Below, piece after piece: positions 15,949 to 23,244 of a stretch of 64,000 nt of DNA. Below the pieces are notes generated by a model. The model was given only the letters and a program-made list of their open reading frames with translations, was not told where the DNA came from and made no database searches. How positions within the stretch are numbered: position 1 is the first letter of the stretch; the number at the start of each line of letters is the position of its first letter. Position numbers and translations under genes: made by a program. Source of the stretch: Streptomyces sp. NBC_01723 (lineage in GTDB: Bacteria; Actinomycetota; Actinomycetes; Streptomycetales; Streptomycetaceae); the NCBI RefSeq assembly GCF_036246005.1, contig NZ_CP109171.1:2344001-2408000 (forward strand), written 5' to 3'.

Positions 15949-16144
15949 AGGGTGACGCCTGGACCTCAGCGGTTGAGATCCAGTTCCCGAGAAGCTCCCG
16001 CTCCGCATCCAGGACGCACGGGGCCGGCACCCACAAGCGGGTCTCCGTCTCGTAGTAGGCCCGGTGGATCAGCGCGGACACCTGCCGATTACCCGACAGC
16101 GCCACCAGCGTGGGCGTGTCGAGGACCAGGTGGTGAAGGATCAC
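15908..16144 (-). pseudogene. PIN-domain toxin remnant (truncated)
   Basis: A 78-codon frame starting with GTG. The first about 50 residues look like the start of a VapC-type PIN ribonuclease: LVLDTPTLVALSGNRQVSAL (first acidic residue of the PIN site in LDT) and PAPCVLDAERELLG (second acidic position). Normal PIN toxins are about 130 residues; this one has lost the C-terminal half, and its last codons run antisense into the ecfS 3' end. The frame overlaps a small upstream ORF by GTGA, as toxin-antitoxin pairs do. I read it as a decayed toxin. An unrelated small protein is possible. Confidence 0.5.
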
Positions 16145-16272
16145 GCGGCGTCATCCTGCTGCCGGGCGAACGCCTCCCGGAGCCTGCGCCCCATGACCGC
16201 GCTCTCCTCGTCCCCCACCTCTGCGTCCGCGGTCGAGCTGACCGACAGGCAACCGAGTTGCGAGACGATCAC
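16141..16272 (-). CDS. Short ORF upstream of PIN remnant, possible antitoxin remnant
   Basis: A 43-codon frame from a GTG at 16272, product VIVSQLGCLSVSSTADAEVG onward, ending MGRRLREAFARQQDDAA. Its stop overlaps the start of the PIN remnant. The charged C-terminus fits a small antitoxin, but the start lies against the start of the divergent dipeptidase (16276), leaving no room for a promoter. It may be the tail of a lost longer antitoxin. Low confidence. Confidence 0.3.
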   Translation of the reverse strand: MIVSQLGCLSVSSTADAEVGDEESAVMGRRLREAFARQQDDAA

Positions 16273-16275
16273 GCC

Positions 16276-16932
16276 ATGACCGAGATCGTTCTGATGTCCG
16301 ACCCGAGGATAGCCGCCGTGTCGGTACAGGAGTGCGGCGAACCGCTCGTGGATGTGCGGCGGGGTGGCGCTCTGCTGGTCGACCGGCGCGAGTGGCAGGA
16401 CTCCGCGGGCGTCTGCTTCCACCTGCGGGAGGGGGTGCTCACCCGGCTCCTCGAAGCCCAGGCACAGCTCCCGCCGGGACTGCAACTGCTCTTCGTCGAG
16501 GGGTACCGTCCGCCCGCCCTCCAACGTCGCTACTTCGACGAGTACGCGTCCCGGCTCCGCACCGAACACCCGCAGTGGTCCCCTGACCAGCTCCGCTCGG
16601 CGGCCAGCCGCTACGTCTCCCCGCCCGAGACAGCACCCCACAGCGCGGGCGCGGCCGTCGACCTGACGCTCGCGGACGCCGAGGGCCGCGAACTGGACCT
16701 GGGTACGCGGATGAACGCGACCCCGGAGGAGAGCGCGGGCGCCTGTTACACGCACGCCGGCAACATCAGCGCCGAGGCCCGCTCCCACCGCACCCTTCTC
16801 GGCACCGCACTCACCACCGCCGGCCTGGTCAACTATCCGACGGAGTGGTGGCACTGGTCGTACGGGGACCGCTACTGGGCCTTGGCGGCAGGAGCGGAAC
16901 ACGCGCACTACGGGCCCAGGGAACTCTGCTGA
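16276..16932 (+). CDS. D-alanyl-D-alanine dipeptidase (VanX-like, peptidase M15D)
   Basis: A 218-residue protein. The zinc peptidase signature is complete: the transition-state Arg in FVEGYRPPALQRRYFDEY, zinc ligands His and Asp in APHSAGAAVDLTLAD, and the ExxH pair in YPTEWWHWSYGDRYW. VanX hydrolyses D-Ala-D-Ala in the cytoplasm; non-resistance homologues recycle peptidoglycan peptides. No signal peptide is seen. No vanH/vanA or VanRS genes flank it, so a van cluster is unlikely here and the gene is probably a stand-alone housekeeping or detoxifying dipeptidase. The ATG at 16276 is chosen over the much longer upstream frame, which overlaps antisense sequence. Confidence 0.88.
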   Translation: MTEIVLMSDPRIAAVSVQECGEPLVDVRRGGALLVDRREWQDSAGVCFHLREGVLTRLLEAQAQLPPGLQLLFVEGYRPPALQRRYFDEYASRLRTEHPQWSPDQLRSAASRYVSPPETAPHSAGAAVDLTLADAEGRELDLGTRMNATPEESAGACYTHAGNISAEARSHRTLLGTALTTAGLVNYPTEWWHWSYGDRYWALAAGAEHAHYGPRELC

Positions 16933-16942
16933 TCGGCGTCAC

Positions 16943-17935
16943 TCAGCCGAGCCCCGTCCGGAACCTGCGCCGGTACTCCGTCGGGGTCGTGTCGAGTCGG
17001 CGGCGGAAGGCTCTGATCAGGGTGTCGACGGTGCCGAAGCCGCAGGTGGTGGCGAGGCGGTCCAGGGTGGCGTCGGTGGATTCGAGCTGGTGGCGGGCCG
17101 CCTCGACGCGGGCGGACTCGATGTAGGCGTGCGGGGTCGTGCCGAGTTCGGTCTTGAAGATGCGGGTGAGCTGGCGGTCGCTGACGTGGAGGCGGGCGGC
17201 GAGGTCGGCGACGGTGAGCGGTTCGGCGAGGTTGCGCATGATGTGGTGGCGCAGCTCCTCGACGCGCCGGGTCGTGGAGACCTGCTCCAGCGGGACGCTG
17301 AACTGGCTCTGCCCGCTCGGCCGCTTCAGGTACATCACCAACTGCCGGGCCACGCGCAGCGCCACCGCCTCGCCGAGGTCGTCGGCGACCAGGGCGAGGG
17401 ACAGGTCGAGGCAGGAGCTGATGCCCGCGCCGGTCCACACGTCGCCCTCGCGGACGAAGATCGGGTCGGCGTCGACCTCGACCGCCGGGTGGTCGTCCGC
17501 GAGTTGCCGCGCGGTCGACCAGTGCGTCGTGGCCCGCTTGCCGTCGAGGAGTCCGGCGGCCGCGAGGATGTGGGCTCCGACGCAGACCGACGTGACCCGC
17601 CGGGTCCGTTCCGCGAGCCTCCTCACCCACTCGACCACCGCCGGGTCGGTGAGCGCCCGGACCCTGCGTCGGTCGTCGATCTCGACCGCGCCGGGCACGA
17701 TCAGGGTGTCGATACGCCGCGTGGACATCGCCTCGAAAGTGGCGTCGGGCAGGACGCGGACCCCTGCGGCGGTGGTGACCGGGTCCGTGGTCCCGGCGGC
17801 GAGGACCACCTCGTACCCCGCCGCGTCCTCCGTCTCGCGCCGCGCGAGGGAGAACACCTCCGGCGGTCCGGTGACGTCCAGCAGGTCGACGCCCTCGAAG
17901 AGGACGACGACGATCAGTCGTCCTACGGAGTTCAC
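16943..17935 (-). CDS. GlxA-type AraC family regulator (DJ-1/PfpI domain + AraC HTH)
   Basis: A 330-residue protein with a GTG start. Residues about 1-190 form a DJ-1/PfpI-like domain (IVVVLFEGVDLLDVTGPPEV; TSVCVGAHILAAAGLLDGKR with the nucleophile-position Cys; then TTHW). Residues about 215-325 carry two AraC-type helix-turn-helix units (LTVADLAARLHVSDRQLTRI and LDRLATTCGFGTVDTLIRAF followed by TPTEYRRRF). Regulators of this type usually control a neighbouring divergent enzyme gene; here that is the isochorismatase-type hydrolase at 18073. An inverted repeat lies between them at 17959-17997. Confidence 0.92.
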   Translation of the reverse strand: MNSVGRLIVVVLFEGVDLLDVTGPPEVFSLARRETEDAAGYEVVLAAGTTDPVTTAAGVRVLPDATFEAMSTRRIDTLIVPGAVEIDDRRRVRALTDPAVVEWVRRLAERTRRVTSVCVGAHILAAAGLLDGKRATTHWSTARQLADDHPAVEVDADPIFVREGDVWTGAGISSCLDLSLALVADDLGEAVALRVARQLVMYLKRPSGQSQFSVPLEQVSTTRRVEELRHHIMRNLAEPLTVADLAARLHVSDRQLTRIFKTELGTTPHAYIESARVEAARHQLESTDATLDRLATTCGFGTVDTLIRAFRRRLDTTPTEYRRRFRTGLG

Positions 17936-17958
17936 GGTGCCTCCCGCGGATCACACGC

Positions 17959-17997
17959 CATGTCGGTATCTGCAGGTTAGACGACATTGCCGACATG
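17959..17997. promoter_or_regulatory. Inverted repeat between GlxA-type regulator and hydrolase
   Basis: CATGTCGG (17959-17966) is mirrored by CCGACATG (17990-17997), with 23 bases between arms, so arm centres are 31 bases apart, about three helical turns. This suits a regulator binding on one face of DNA at the divergent promoters. Confidence 0.5.
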
Positions 17998-18072
17998 ACG
18001 TGACCGGCCATAGCGTCACAGGCACAGGTCGACCAGGCACCCCGTCCCGACCACCGACCCCAGGGAGTTCCC

Positions 18073-18663
18073 ATGCCCAGAACCACGCTGCGCCGACTCA
18101 GCGGGCTCGACGACACCCCCGCCAGGCTCGCCGACTCCACGCTGGTCCTCGTCGACTACCAGAACACCTACACGACCGGCGTGATGGAACTCGACGGCTG
18201 GCAGGACGCGCTCGACGCCGGCGCCCGGCTGCTGGCCCGCGCCCGGCGGGAAGGCGCCAAGGTCATCCACGTCGTCCACGACGGCGGCGAGGGCACCCCG
18301 TACGACATCCGGGCCGAGATCGGGCAGATCCACCCGAGCGTCGCGCCGGCCGACGGCGAACCCGTCGTCACCAAGAAGGCGCCGGACTCCTTCTTCGGCA
18401 CGGACCTCGGCGAGCACGTCGACGCGGCCGGCCACAACGACCTCGTCGTCATCGGCTTCATGACGCACATGTGCGTGGCCTTCACCGCCCAGGGCGCCTT
18501 CCTGCGCGGCCACCGTCCCACGGTGGTCGCCGACGCCTGCGCCACCCGCGCCCTGCCAGTCGCGGACACCGAACTCGACGCCCGTCAGGTGCACCACAGC
18601 GCCCTCGCCACCATCACCGACATGTACGGGGTCGTCGTACCGTCGCAGGAGTCCCTGACCTAG
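18073..18663 (+). CDS. Isochorismatase-family cysteine hydrolase
   Basis: A 196-residue protein. The catalytic triad expected for the family is visible: Asp in LVLVDYQNTYTTG, Lys in EPVVTKKAPDSFFGTD and Cys in GFMTHMCVAFTAQGA. The family cleaves isochorismate, nicotinamide or related amides; neighbours give no siderophore or NAD pathway. It is divergent from a GlxA-type regulator, which probably controls it. Confidence 0.9.
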   Translation: MPRTTLRRLSGLDDTPARLADSTLVLVDYQNTYTTGVMELDGWQDALDAGARLLARARREGAKVIHVVHDGGEGTPYDIRAEIGQIHPSVAPADGEPVVTKKAPDSFFGTDLGEHVDAAGHNDLVVIGFMTHMCVAFTAQGAFLRGHRPTVVADACATRALPVADTELDARQVHHSALATITDMYGVVVPSQESLT

Positions 18664-18675
18664 CCAGGACCTGTC

Positions 18676-20145
18676 CTAGCGCCGGGGCAGGACAAGCGCG
18701 CACAGGGCGAACGCGATGGCGCAGGCCGCCTGGACGAGCATGCAGATCGCCAGCGCGGTCGTGTAGTCCTGACCTGCCGGGGCGGTCGAGCCGGACAGGG
18801 CCGCACCGAGCAGGCCGCCGGCGACGGCGACGCCGAGGCCCATGGCGGCTTGCTGGGTGGTCTGCAGCGTGCCCGACGCCGCTCCCGCCATCGTCGGCGG
18901 GACCTCCGCGATCATCGCTCCGACGAGCGGCCCGAACATGAAGGCCTGCCCGACCCCGACCCCGACGAGCAGAGCGCCGAACGTCCACGAGTCCAGGCCC
19001 GAGCCCTGGACGAACACGGACCCGGCCGTGCCGCTCAGCAGCGCGGCCTGAATGATTCCGCCGATGACCAGGAGCCTGCGGAACCCGAAGCGGGGCGCGA
19101 GCTTCCCCGACCAGACCGACACGGTGAGGAAGCACAGGGAGAACGGCAGCAGCACGAGGGCCGCGTGCATGGGCGACCAGCCGAGCCCGGTCTGTGTGGA
19201 GATCGCGTAGAGGAACGTGAACGCACCGAACGCCGACTGGAGCAGCAGCGCCATCACCAGCCCGATCCGGTACGGCCTGAGCCGGAACAGCGGCGGCGGC
19301 ACGAGCGGCACGCGGTCGCCGCGGTGCAGCCGCAGCTGCCACCGCCAGAACGCCGCGAAGAGCACCGGCGTCGCCCCCAGCAGTGCCCAGCACCAGACCG
19401 GCCAGCCCAGGGCGTCGCCCTGGGAGACCGGCAGCATGAGCGCCAGCAGGGCGAGCCCGAGCAGGGCGGTCCCGGTCAGGTCGAGCGATCGGTGACCGGG
19501 CGCCCGGGTGTCGGGCAGCCACCGCAGCGCCGCGCCGAACGCCGGCACGCCCATGACCACGCTCATCACGAAGACCATGCGCCAGGGAGCGCCGGGCAGC
19601 GGGGCGGACAGCAGCACGCCGCCGAGGACCTGACCGATCGCCGTGGCACCGCCCGCGGTCGCACCGAACAGCGCCACGGCACGGGCGCGCTCGGACCCCT
19701 GGGTCGACGCCGTGATCGTCGCCAGCACCTGCGGGACCATGGCCGCCGCGGAGATCCCGGTGAGGGCCCGCGCGACGATCAGCACGGTGATGTTCGGGGC
19801 CAGCGCCGCACCCAGGGAGAACAGGGTGAAGCCGGCCATGCCGGCCAGGAAGAGCAGGCGTCGCCCGTACAGATCTCCGAGCCTGCCGCCCAGGACCATC
19901 GGGACGGCGAACCCCAGCGCGTACACCGACACCACCAGAGACTGCTCGGCGGCAGTGGCCCCCAGGGACGCGCCGATGTCGGGTACGGCGATGCCCGCGG
20001 CGGAGAAGCTGACCACCGACAGCAGCAGCGCCGACAGCGTGGTCAGGAGCCGGCCCGTCCCCAGCCCGGGAGGCGGCGGGCCCGATGGCGCCTGGGCAGG
20101 CGGTGGCGCGGCGCGGTCGTTCTTCGGTGCGGAGGATGTCGTCAT
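18676..20145 (-). CDS. MFS transporter, DHA2 drug-efflux type
   Basis: A 489-residue membrane protein with a Pro/Ala-rich N-terminus, about 14 hydrophobic helices and the motif VLGGRLGDLYGRRLLFLAGM (motif A) near residue 80, plus ARALTGISAAAMVPQ (motif C region). Likely a proton-driven efflux pump. It is divergent from an XRE regulator at 20249, with 103 bases between, so that regulator may control it. The isochorismatase gene ends 12 bases from its 3' end (convergent). Confidence 0.92.
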   Translation of the reverse strand: MTTSSAPKNDRAAPPPAQAPSGPPPPGLGTGRLLTTLSALLLSVVSFSAAGIAVPDIGASLGATAAEQSLVVSVYALGFAVPMVLGGRLGDLYGRRLLFLAGMAGFTLFSLGAALAPNITVLIVARALTGISAAAMVPQVLATITASTQGSERARAVALFGATAGGATAIGQVLGGVLLSAPLPGAPWRMVFVMSVVMGVPAFGAALRWLPDTRAPGHRSLDLTGTALLGLALLALMLPVSQGDALGWPVWCWALLGATPVLFAAFWRWQLRLHRGDRVPLVPPPLFRLRPYRIGLVMALLLQSAFGAFTFLYAISTQTGLGWSPMHAALVLLPFSLCFLTVSVWSGKLAPRFGFRRLLVIGGIIQAALLSGTAGSVFVQGSGLDSWTFGALLVGVGVGQAFMFGPLVGAMIAEVPPTMAGAASGTLQTTQQAAMGLGVAVAGGLLGAALSGSTAPAGQDYTTALAICMLVQAACAIAFALCALVLPRR

Positions 20146-20248
20146 GACCTCGACCCTGAAGGGCTGCTCATCCTGGCACCAGGAGCCTGTTTATGGGGGT
20201 ACTGACCAGCACCTGGATGCCAGGTTCTCCGTAGGGCAGGCTGATGAC

Positions 20249-21103
20249 ATGACAGCGTCCAGGCCCGCCGCGATCCGGCGCGAGCTGGGTGACTTCCTCC
20301 GCAGCCGTCGCGAGCGCGTGACCCCGCAGCAGGCGGGCCTCCCGTCCACCGGGCGACGGCGGACGCCCGGTCTGCGGCGTGAGGAGGTCGCCGTCCTCGC
20401 CGGGGTCGGCGTCACCTGGTACACCTGGCTCGAACAGGGCCGGCCGATCAACGTCAGCACCCAGGTCCTCCGGGCGGTCGCCCGCGTCCTGCAGCTCGAC
20501 GACACCGAGCAACGGCACCTGTACCGGCTCGCCGGATCGAGCCTGCCGAAGGACGGGCCCGCCGAAGGCGATCCGGGGCTCACCGCGGCGTTCCAACCCG
20601 TCCTGGACAAGCTCGACCCGTTCCCCGCGTGCCTGCAGACGCCGCTGTTCGACGTGGTGGCGTACAACCGCGCCTACCGGTTCCTCTTCACCGACATGGA
20701 CCTCATCCCGCCCGCTGAGCGCAACTGCGCGGTGCAGTTCTTCACCGACCCGGACTGGCGCAGCCGCTATGTCGACGGCGACCTGGTCGCCGCCCGGATG
20801 GTGGCGAGGATGCGCGCCGAGATCGGCACCGAACTCGGGGCCGCTGCCGCCGCCGGCGTCGTCGACGACCTCCGGGAGCGATCGGAGGAGTTCGCCCGGC
20901 TGTGGGCCCGGCACGACGTGCTGCCCCAGCAGTACGAGACGAAGCGCCTCGACACCCCTCTCGTCGGGCAGCTCCAGCTGAACTTCGTCTCCACCCATGT
21001 CCCGGACACCGGACACCGGATGACGGTGATGACGCCGGCCGACGAGGACACCGCCCGGCGCCTGACCCGGATGGCAGACCTGTCACCTACCCGGCCGCGG
21101 TGA
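20249..21103 (+). CDS. XRE family regulator with MmyB-like ligand-binding domain
   Basis: A 284-residue protein. The N-terminal helix-turn-helix reads GLRREEVAVLAGVGVTWYTW followed by LEQGR, typical of the large actinobacterial XRE/MmyB group. The C-terminal part (DVVAYNRAYRFLFTD, RNCAVQFFTDPDWRSRY, EFARLWARHDV) is the PAS-like MmyB domain thought to bind a fatty acid or small ligand. I chose the ATG at 20249; the frame extends upstream through the promoter. Divergent from the MFS pump at 20145, which it may repress. Confidence 0.92.
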   Translation: MTASRPAAIRRELGDFLRSRRERVTPQQAGLPSTGRRRTPGLRREEVAVLAGVGVTWYTWLEQGRPINVSTQVLRAVARVLQLDDTEQRHLYRLAGSSLPKDGPAEGDPGLTAAFQPVLDKLDPFPACLQTPLFDVVAYNRAYRFLFTDMDLIPPAERNCAVQFFTDPDWRSRYVDGDLVAARMVARMRAEIGTELGAAAAAGVVDDLRERSEEFARLWARHDVLPQQYETKRLDTPLVGQLQLNFVSTHVPDTGHRMTVMTPADEDTARRLTRMADLSPTRPR

Positions 21104-21230
21104 GATCCCGGAGCGCTTGAAGCAGTTGCGCCCGTTGCGCCTCGTCGAGCGGTGCGAAGAGGTCCCGCAGGACACCGCCCGTCAACCGCCGGCCGTCCGC
21201 GAGTGCCGCCTGGCACCACCCGGAGCGCGG
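21087..21230 (-). pseudogene. MarR-family regulator remnant (C-terminal fragment)
   Basis: On the minus strand a 46-codon frame ends LRDLFAPLDEAQRAQLLQAL, then RDLTAAG and a stop. This matches the C-terminal dimerisation helices of MarR regulators. Immediately upstream is an in-frame stop (TAA at 21231-21233), and no DNA-binding domain is found in the remaining 350 bases, so only a fragment survives. It lies tail-to-tail against the XRE gene, with its stop codon within that gene's last bases. Confidence 0.6.
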
Positions 21231-21316
21231 TTACGCCGATCCGGCCCAAGCGATCCGGCGTTGCTCGACCGGCTCGACACGGTGGACGTCCCGACACTCG
21301 ACTCTGACGGGGCCTC

Positions 21317-21494
21317 CAGTGGCGTAGGTCCAGCTACAGCAGCGACCAGGGTGGCAACTGTGTCGAAGCAGCGGAGACCGCCCTTCCACCGTCGCCGTCC
21401 GCGATTCCAAGACCCCCGCGGGCCCGATCTCCTCACCCTCGCCCCCGCCACGTTCGCCACCTTCGTCGGCTGGGCCTCCGCCACTTCCGCATGA
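21317..21494 (+). pseudogene. DUF397 gene broken by two frameshifts
   Basis: Reading across three frames recovers a nearly complete DUF397 domain: WRRSSYSSDQGGNCVEAA in one frame (from 21320), VAVRDSKTPAGP in the next, and LTLAPATFATFVGWASATSA with a stop in the third. Intact DUF397 proteins are about 60-90 residues and usually follow an XRE regulator gene. Here two indels break the frame and no paired regulator precedes it directly. Sequencing error is possible, but decay fits the adjacent MarR fragment. Confidence 0.65.
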
Positions 21495-21588
21495 TCTGAC
21501 CGGTCCCGGTCAACGTTTCTGTTCGAATTACCGTCTTCACACGTGCACCAGCCGTGCACCCCGATGACGCCGAACGGAAATCTCGACC

Positions 21589-23244
21589 GTGGTCCCTGCC
21601 GAACTCACCGTCCCCAGGCCCGATCGGCGTCAGGAGAGACGCGCGAGCGATGCCCTGCGTGCCTTCGGGCACCGGCATCGCGTGCCGCTGCTCGCCACAC
21701 TGCCCACCATCCCGCTGTACGCGGTGTGGTGGGTGTTTCTCGCCACGGGCGGGGGCGACCTCGCCGCCCAGCAGGCATGGGCGGACTTCGCGTCGCGGCA
21801 CGGGGGTTCGGCGTACGGGCTGTTCTGGTACGGCGGGATGCACTCCGCCAACTACAGCGTCATCTCGCCGTACTTGATGGCCCTGCTCGGGGTGCGCACG
21901 GTCACCCTGGTCGCCGGCCTGGCCGCCTCCTGGCTGACGGCCGTGCTGATCGTGCGGGGCGGGGTGCGCCGGCCGCTCGGGCCCGCGCTGCTCGCGTCGC
22001 TCGCGCTGTGGTGCAACGTCGCCTCCGGCCGGACCACCTTCGCGCTCGGCGTCGCCTTCGCCGTGGCCGCCTGCGTGCCGCTGGTCCGGGAGCGGAGGCC
22101 GTACCTCGCCGCCGGGTACGCGGCGCTGGCCACCCTGGCCTCGCCGGTGGCCGGGCTGTTCCTCGCCGTGGTGGGAGCCGGGTACCTGATGGTGCGGGAC
22201 TGGGGGCGCGCTCTCGCGCTCCTCATACCCCCGGCCGCCGTCGTCGGGCTGACGACGCTGCTGTTCCCCTTCAGCGGGGAGCAGCCGATGCCGGCGGGAC
22301 GCATATGGCCGCCGGTCGTGCTCGGCCTCGCCGTCACCCTGCTGGCGCCGCGTACCTGGCGGGTCGCCCGGTGGGGCGGGGCCGTCTACGCGATCGGCAC
22401 CGTACTGACGTACCTCGTCGCCTCGCCCGTCGGGACGAACGTCGAACGGTTCGCGGAACTGTTCGCTCCCGCCGTGCTGTGCGCGGCCCTGCTCCACGTC
22501 CCGCCGCCGCCCGTGACCGCCCGGCTGCGGCGCTTCGCGCGCGGGCTGCTCGCCGTCGCGCTCGTCTTCTCGGTCGGCTGGGTGGGCAAGAAGACCGCCG
22601 ACGACCTGCGGGAGTACACCGTGGTGCCCGCCTGGGCGGCCGAGACGGACGGGGTCGTGCGGGCGCTGGAAGGGCTGGGCGCCGACCGTACGCGGGTGGA
22701 GGTGGTGCCCGCCCGCGACCACCGCGAGGCCGCCCGGCTCGCCCCGCACGTCAATCTGGCCCGGGGCTGGAACCGGCAGCTCGACGTGGAGCGCGCCCGC
22801 CTCTTCTACGACGGCAGCTTCTCCGCGGCCACCTACCGGTCCTGGCTGGACCACTGGGCGGTCGGTTTCGTCGTCCTCCCCCTCGGCAAGCCGGACGGCC
22901 CGGCCAGGGCCGAGGCGGCACTGGTGCGCGACCCGGACCTGCGGCCCGACTGGCTGGAGCCGGTCTGGCAGGACCCCCACTGGAGGGTCTACCGGGTGCG
23001 GGACGCCGTACCGCTCGTCTCCACCCCCGGCACCGTCGTGACCAGCACCGGCGTCGACCTCGTACTGCGCGTGGACCGGCCCGGCGCGGTGACCGTGCGG
23101 GTCGCCTGGTCGCCGTGGCTGCGGTCCGACGGCGGCTGCCTCGCGCGGGACGGCGACTTCACCCGGCTGACCGTCGAGGCGCCGGGTGAGTACCGGCTCA
23201 GCTCCCGGTACGGTCCTTCGCCGGGCTCGGCGGATCGCTGCTGA
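21589..23244 (+). CDS. Multi-pass membrane protein, GT-C glycosyltransferase-like
   Basis: A 551-residue protein with GTG start. About eight to ten hydrophobic helices span residues about 35-350 (VPLLATLPTIPLYAVWWVFL; VTLVAGLAASWLTAVLIV; TTFALGVAFAVAACVPLV; VLCAALLHV; LLAVALVFSVGWVGK). A C-terminal soluble part of about 200 residues follows (WAAETDGVVRALEGLG, NRQLDVERARLFYDGSF, HWAVGFVVLP). The design, helices then an extracellular domain, resembles GT-C transferases and related membrane proteins of unknown role. No clear catalytic motif is recognised. Its 3' end overlaps the convergent gene by 47 bases. Confidence 0.72.
   Translation: MVPAELTVPRPDRRQERRASDALRAFGHRHRVPLLATLPTIPLYAVWWVFLATGGGDLAAQQAWADFASRHGGSAYGLFWYGGMHSANYSVISPYLMALLGVRTVTLVAGLAASWLTAVLIVRGGVRRPLGPALLASLALWCNVASGRTTFALGVAFAVAACVPLVRERRPYLAAGYAALATLASPVAGLFLAVVGAGYLMVRDWGRALALLIPPAAVVGLTTLLFPFSGEQPMPAGRIWPPVVLGLAVTLLAPRTWRVARWGGAVYAIGTVLTYLVASPVGTNVERFAELFAPAVLCAALLHVPPPPVTARLRRFARGLLAVALVFSVGWVGKKTADDLREYTVVPAWAAETDGVVRALEGLGADRTRVEVVPARDHREAARLAPHVNLARGWNRQLDVERARLFYDGSFSAATYRSWLDHWAVGFVVLPLGKPDGPARAEAALVRDPDLRPDWLEPVWQDPHWRVYRVRDAVPLVSTPGTVVTSTGVDLVLRVDRPGAVTVRVAWSPWLRSDGGCLARDGDFTRLTVEAPGEYRLSSRYGPSPGSADRC

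Noticed and set aside
16276..16932. Vancomycin resistance cluster, because of the VanX-like gene
   Set aside because: No vanH, vanA/D-Ala-D-Lac ligase or vanRS genes are nearby; the neighbours are an ECF operon and a GlxA-type regulator.
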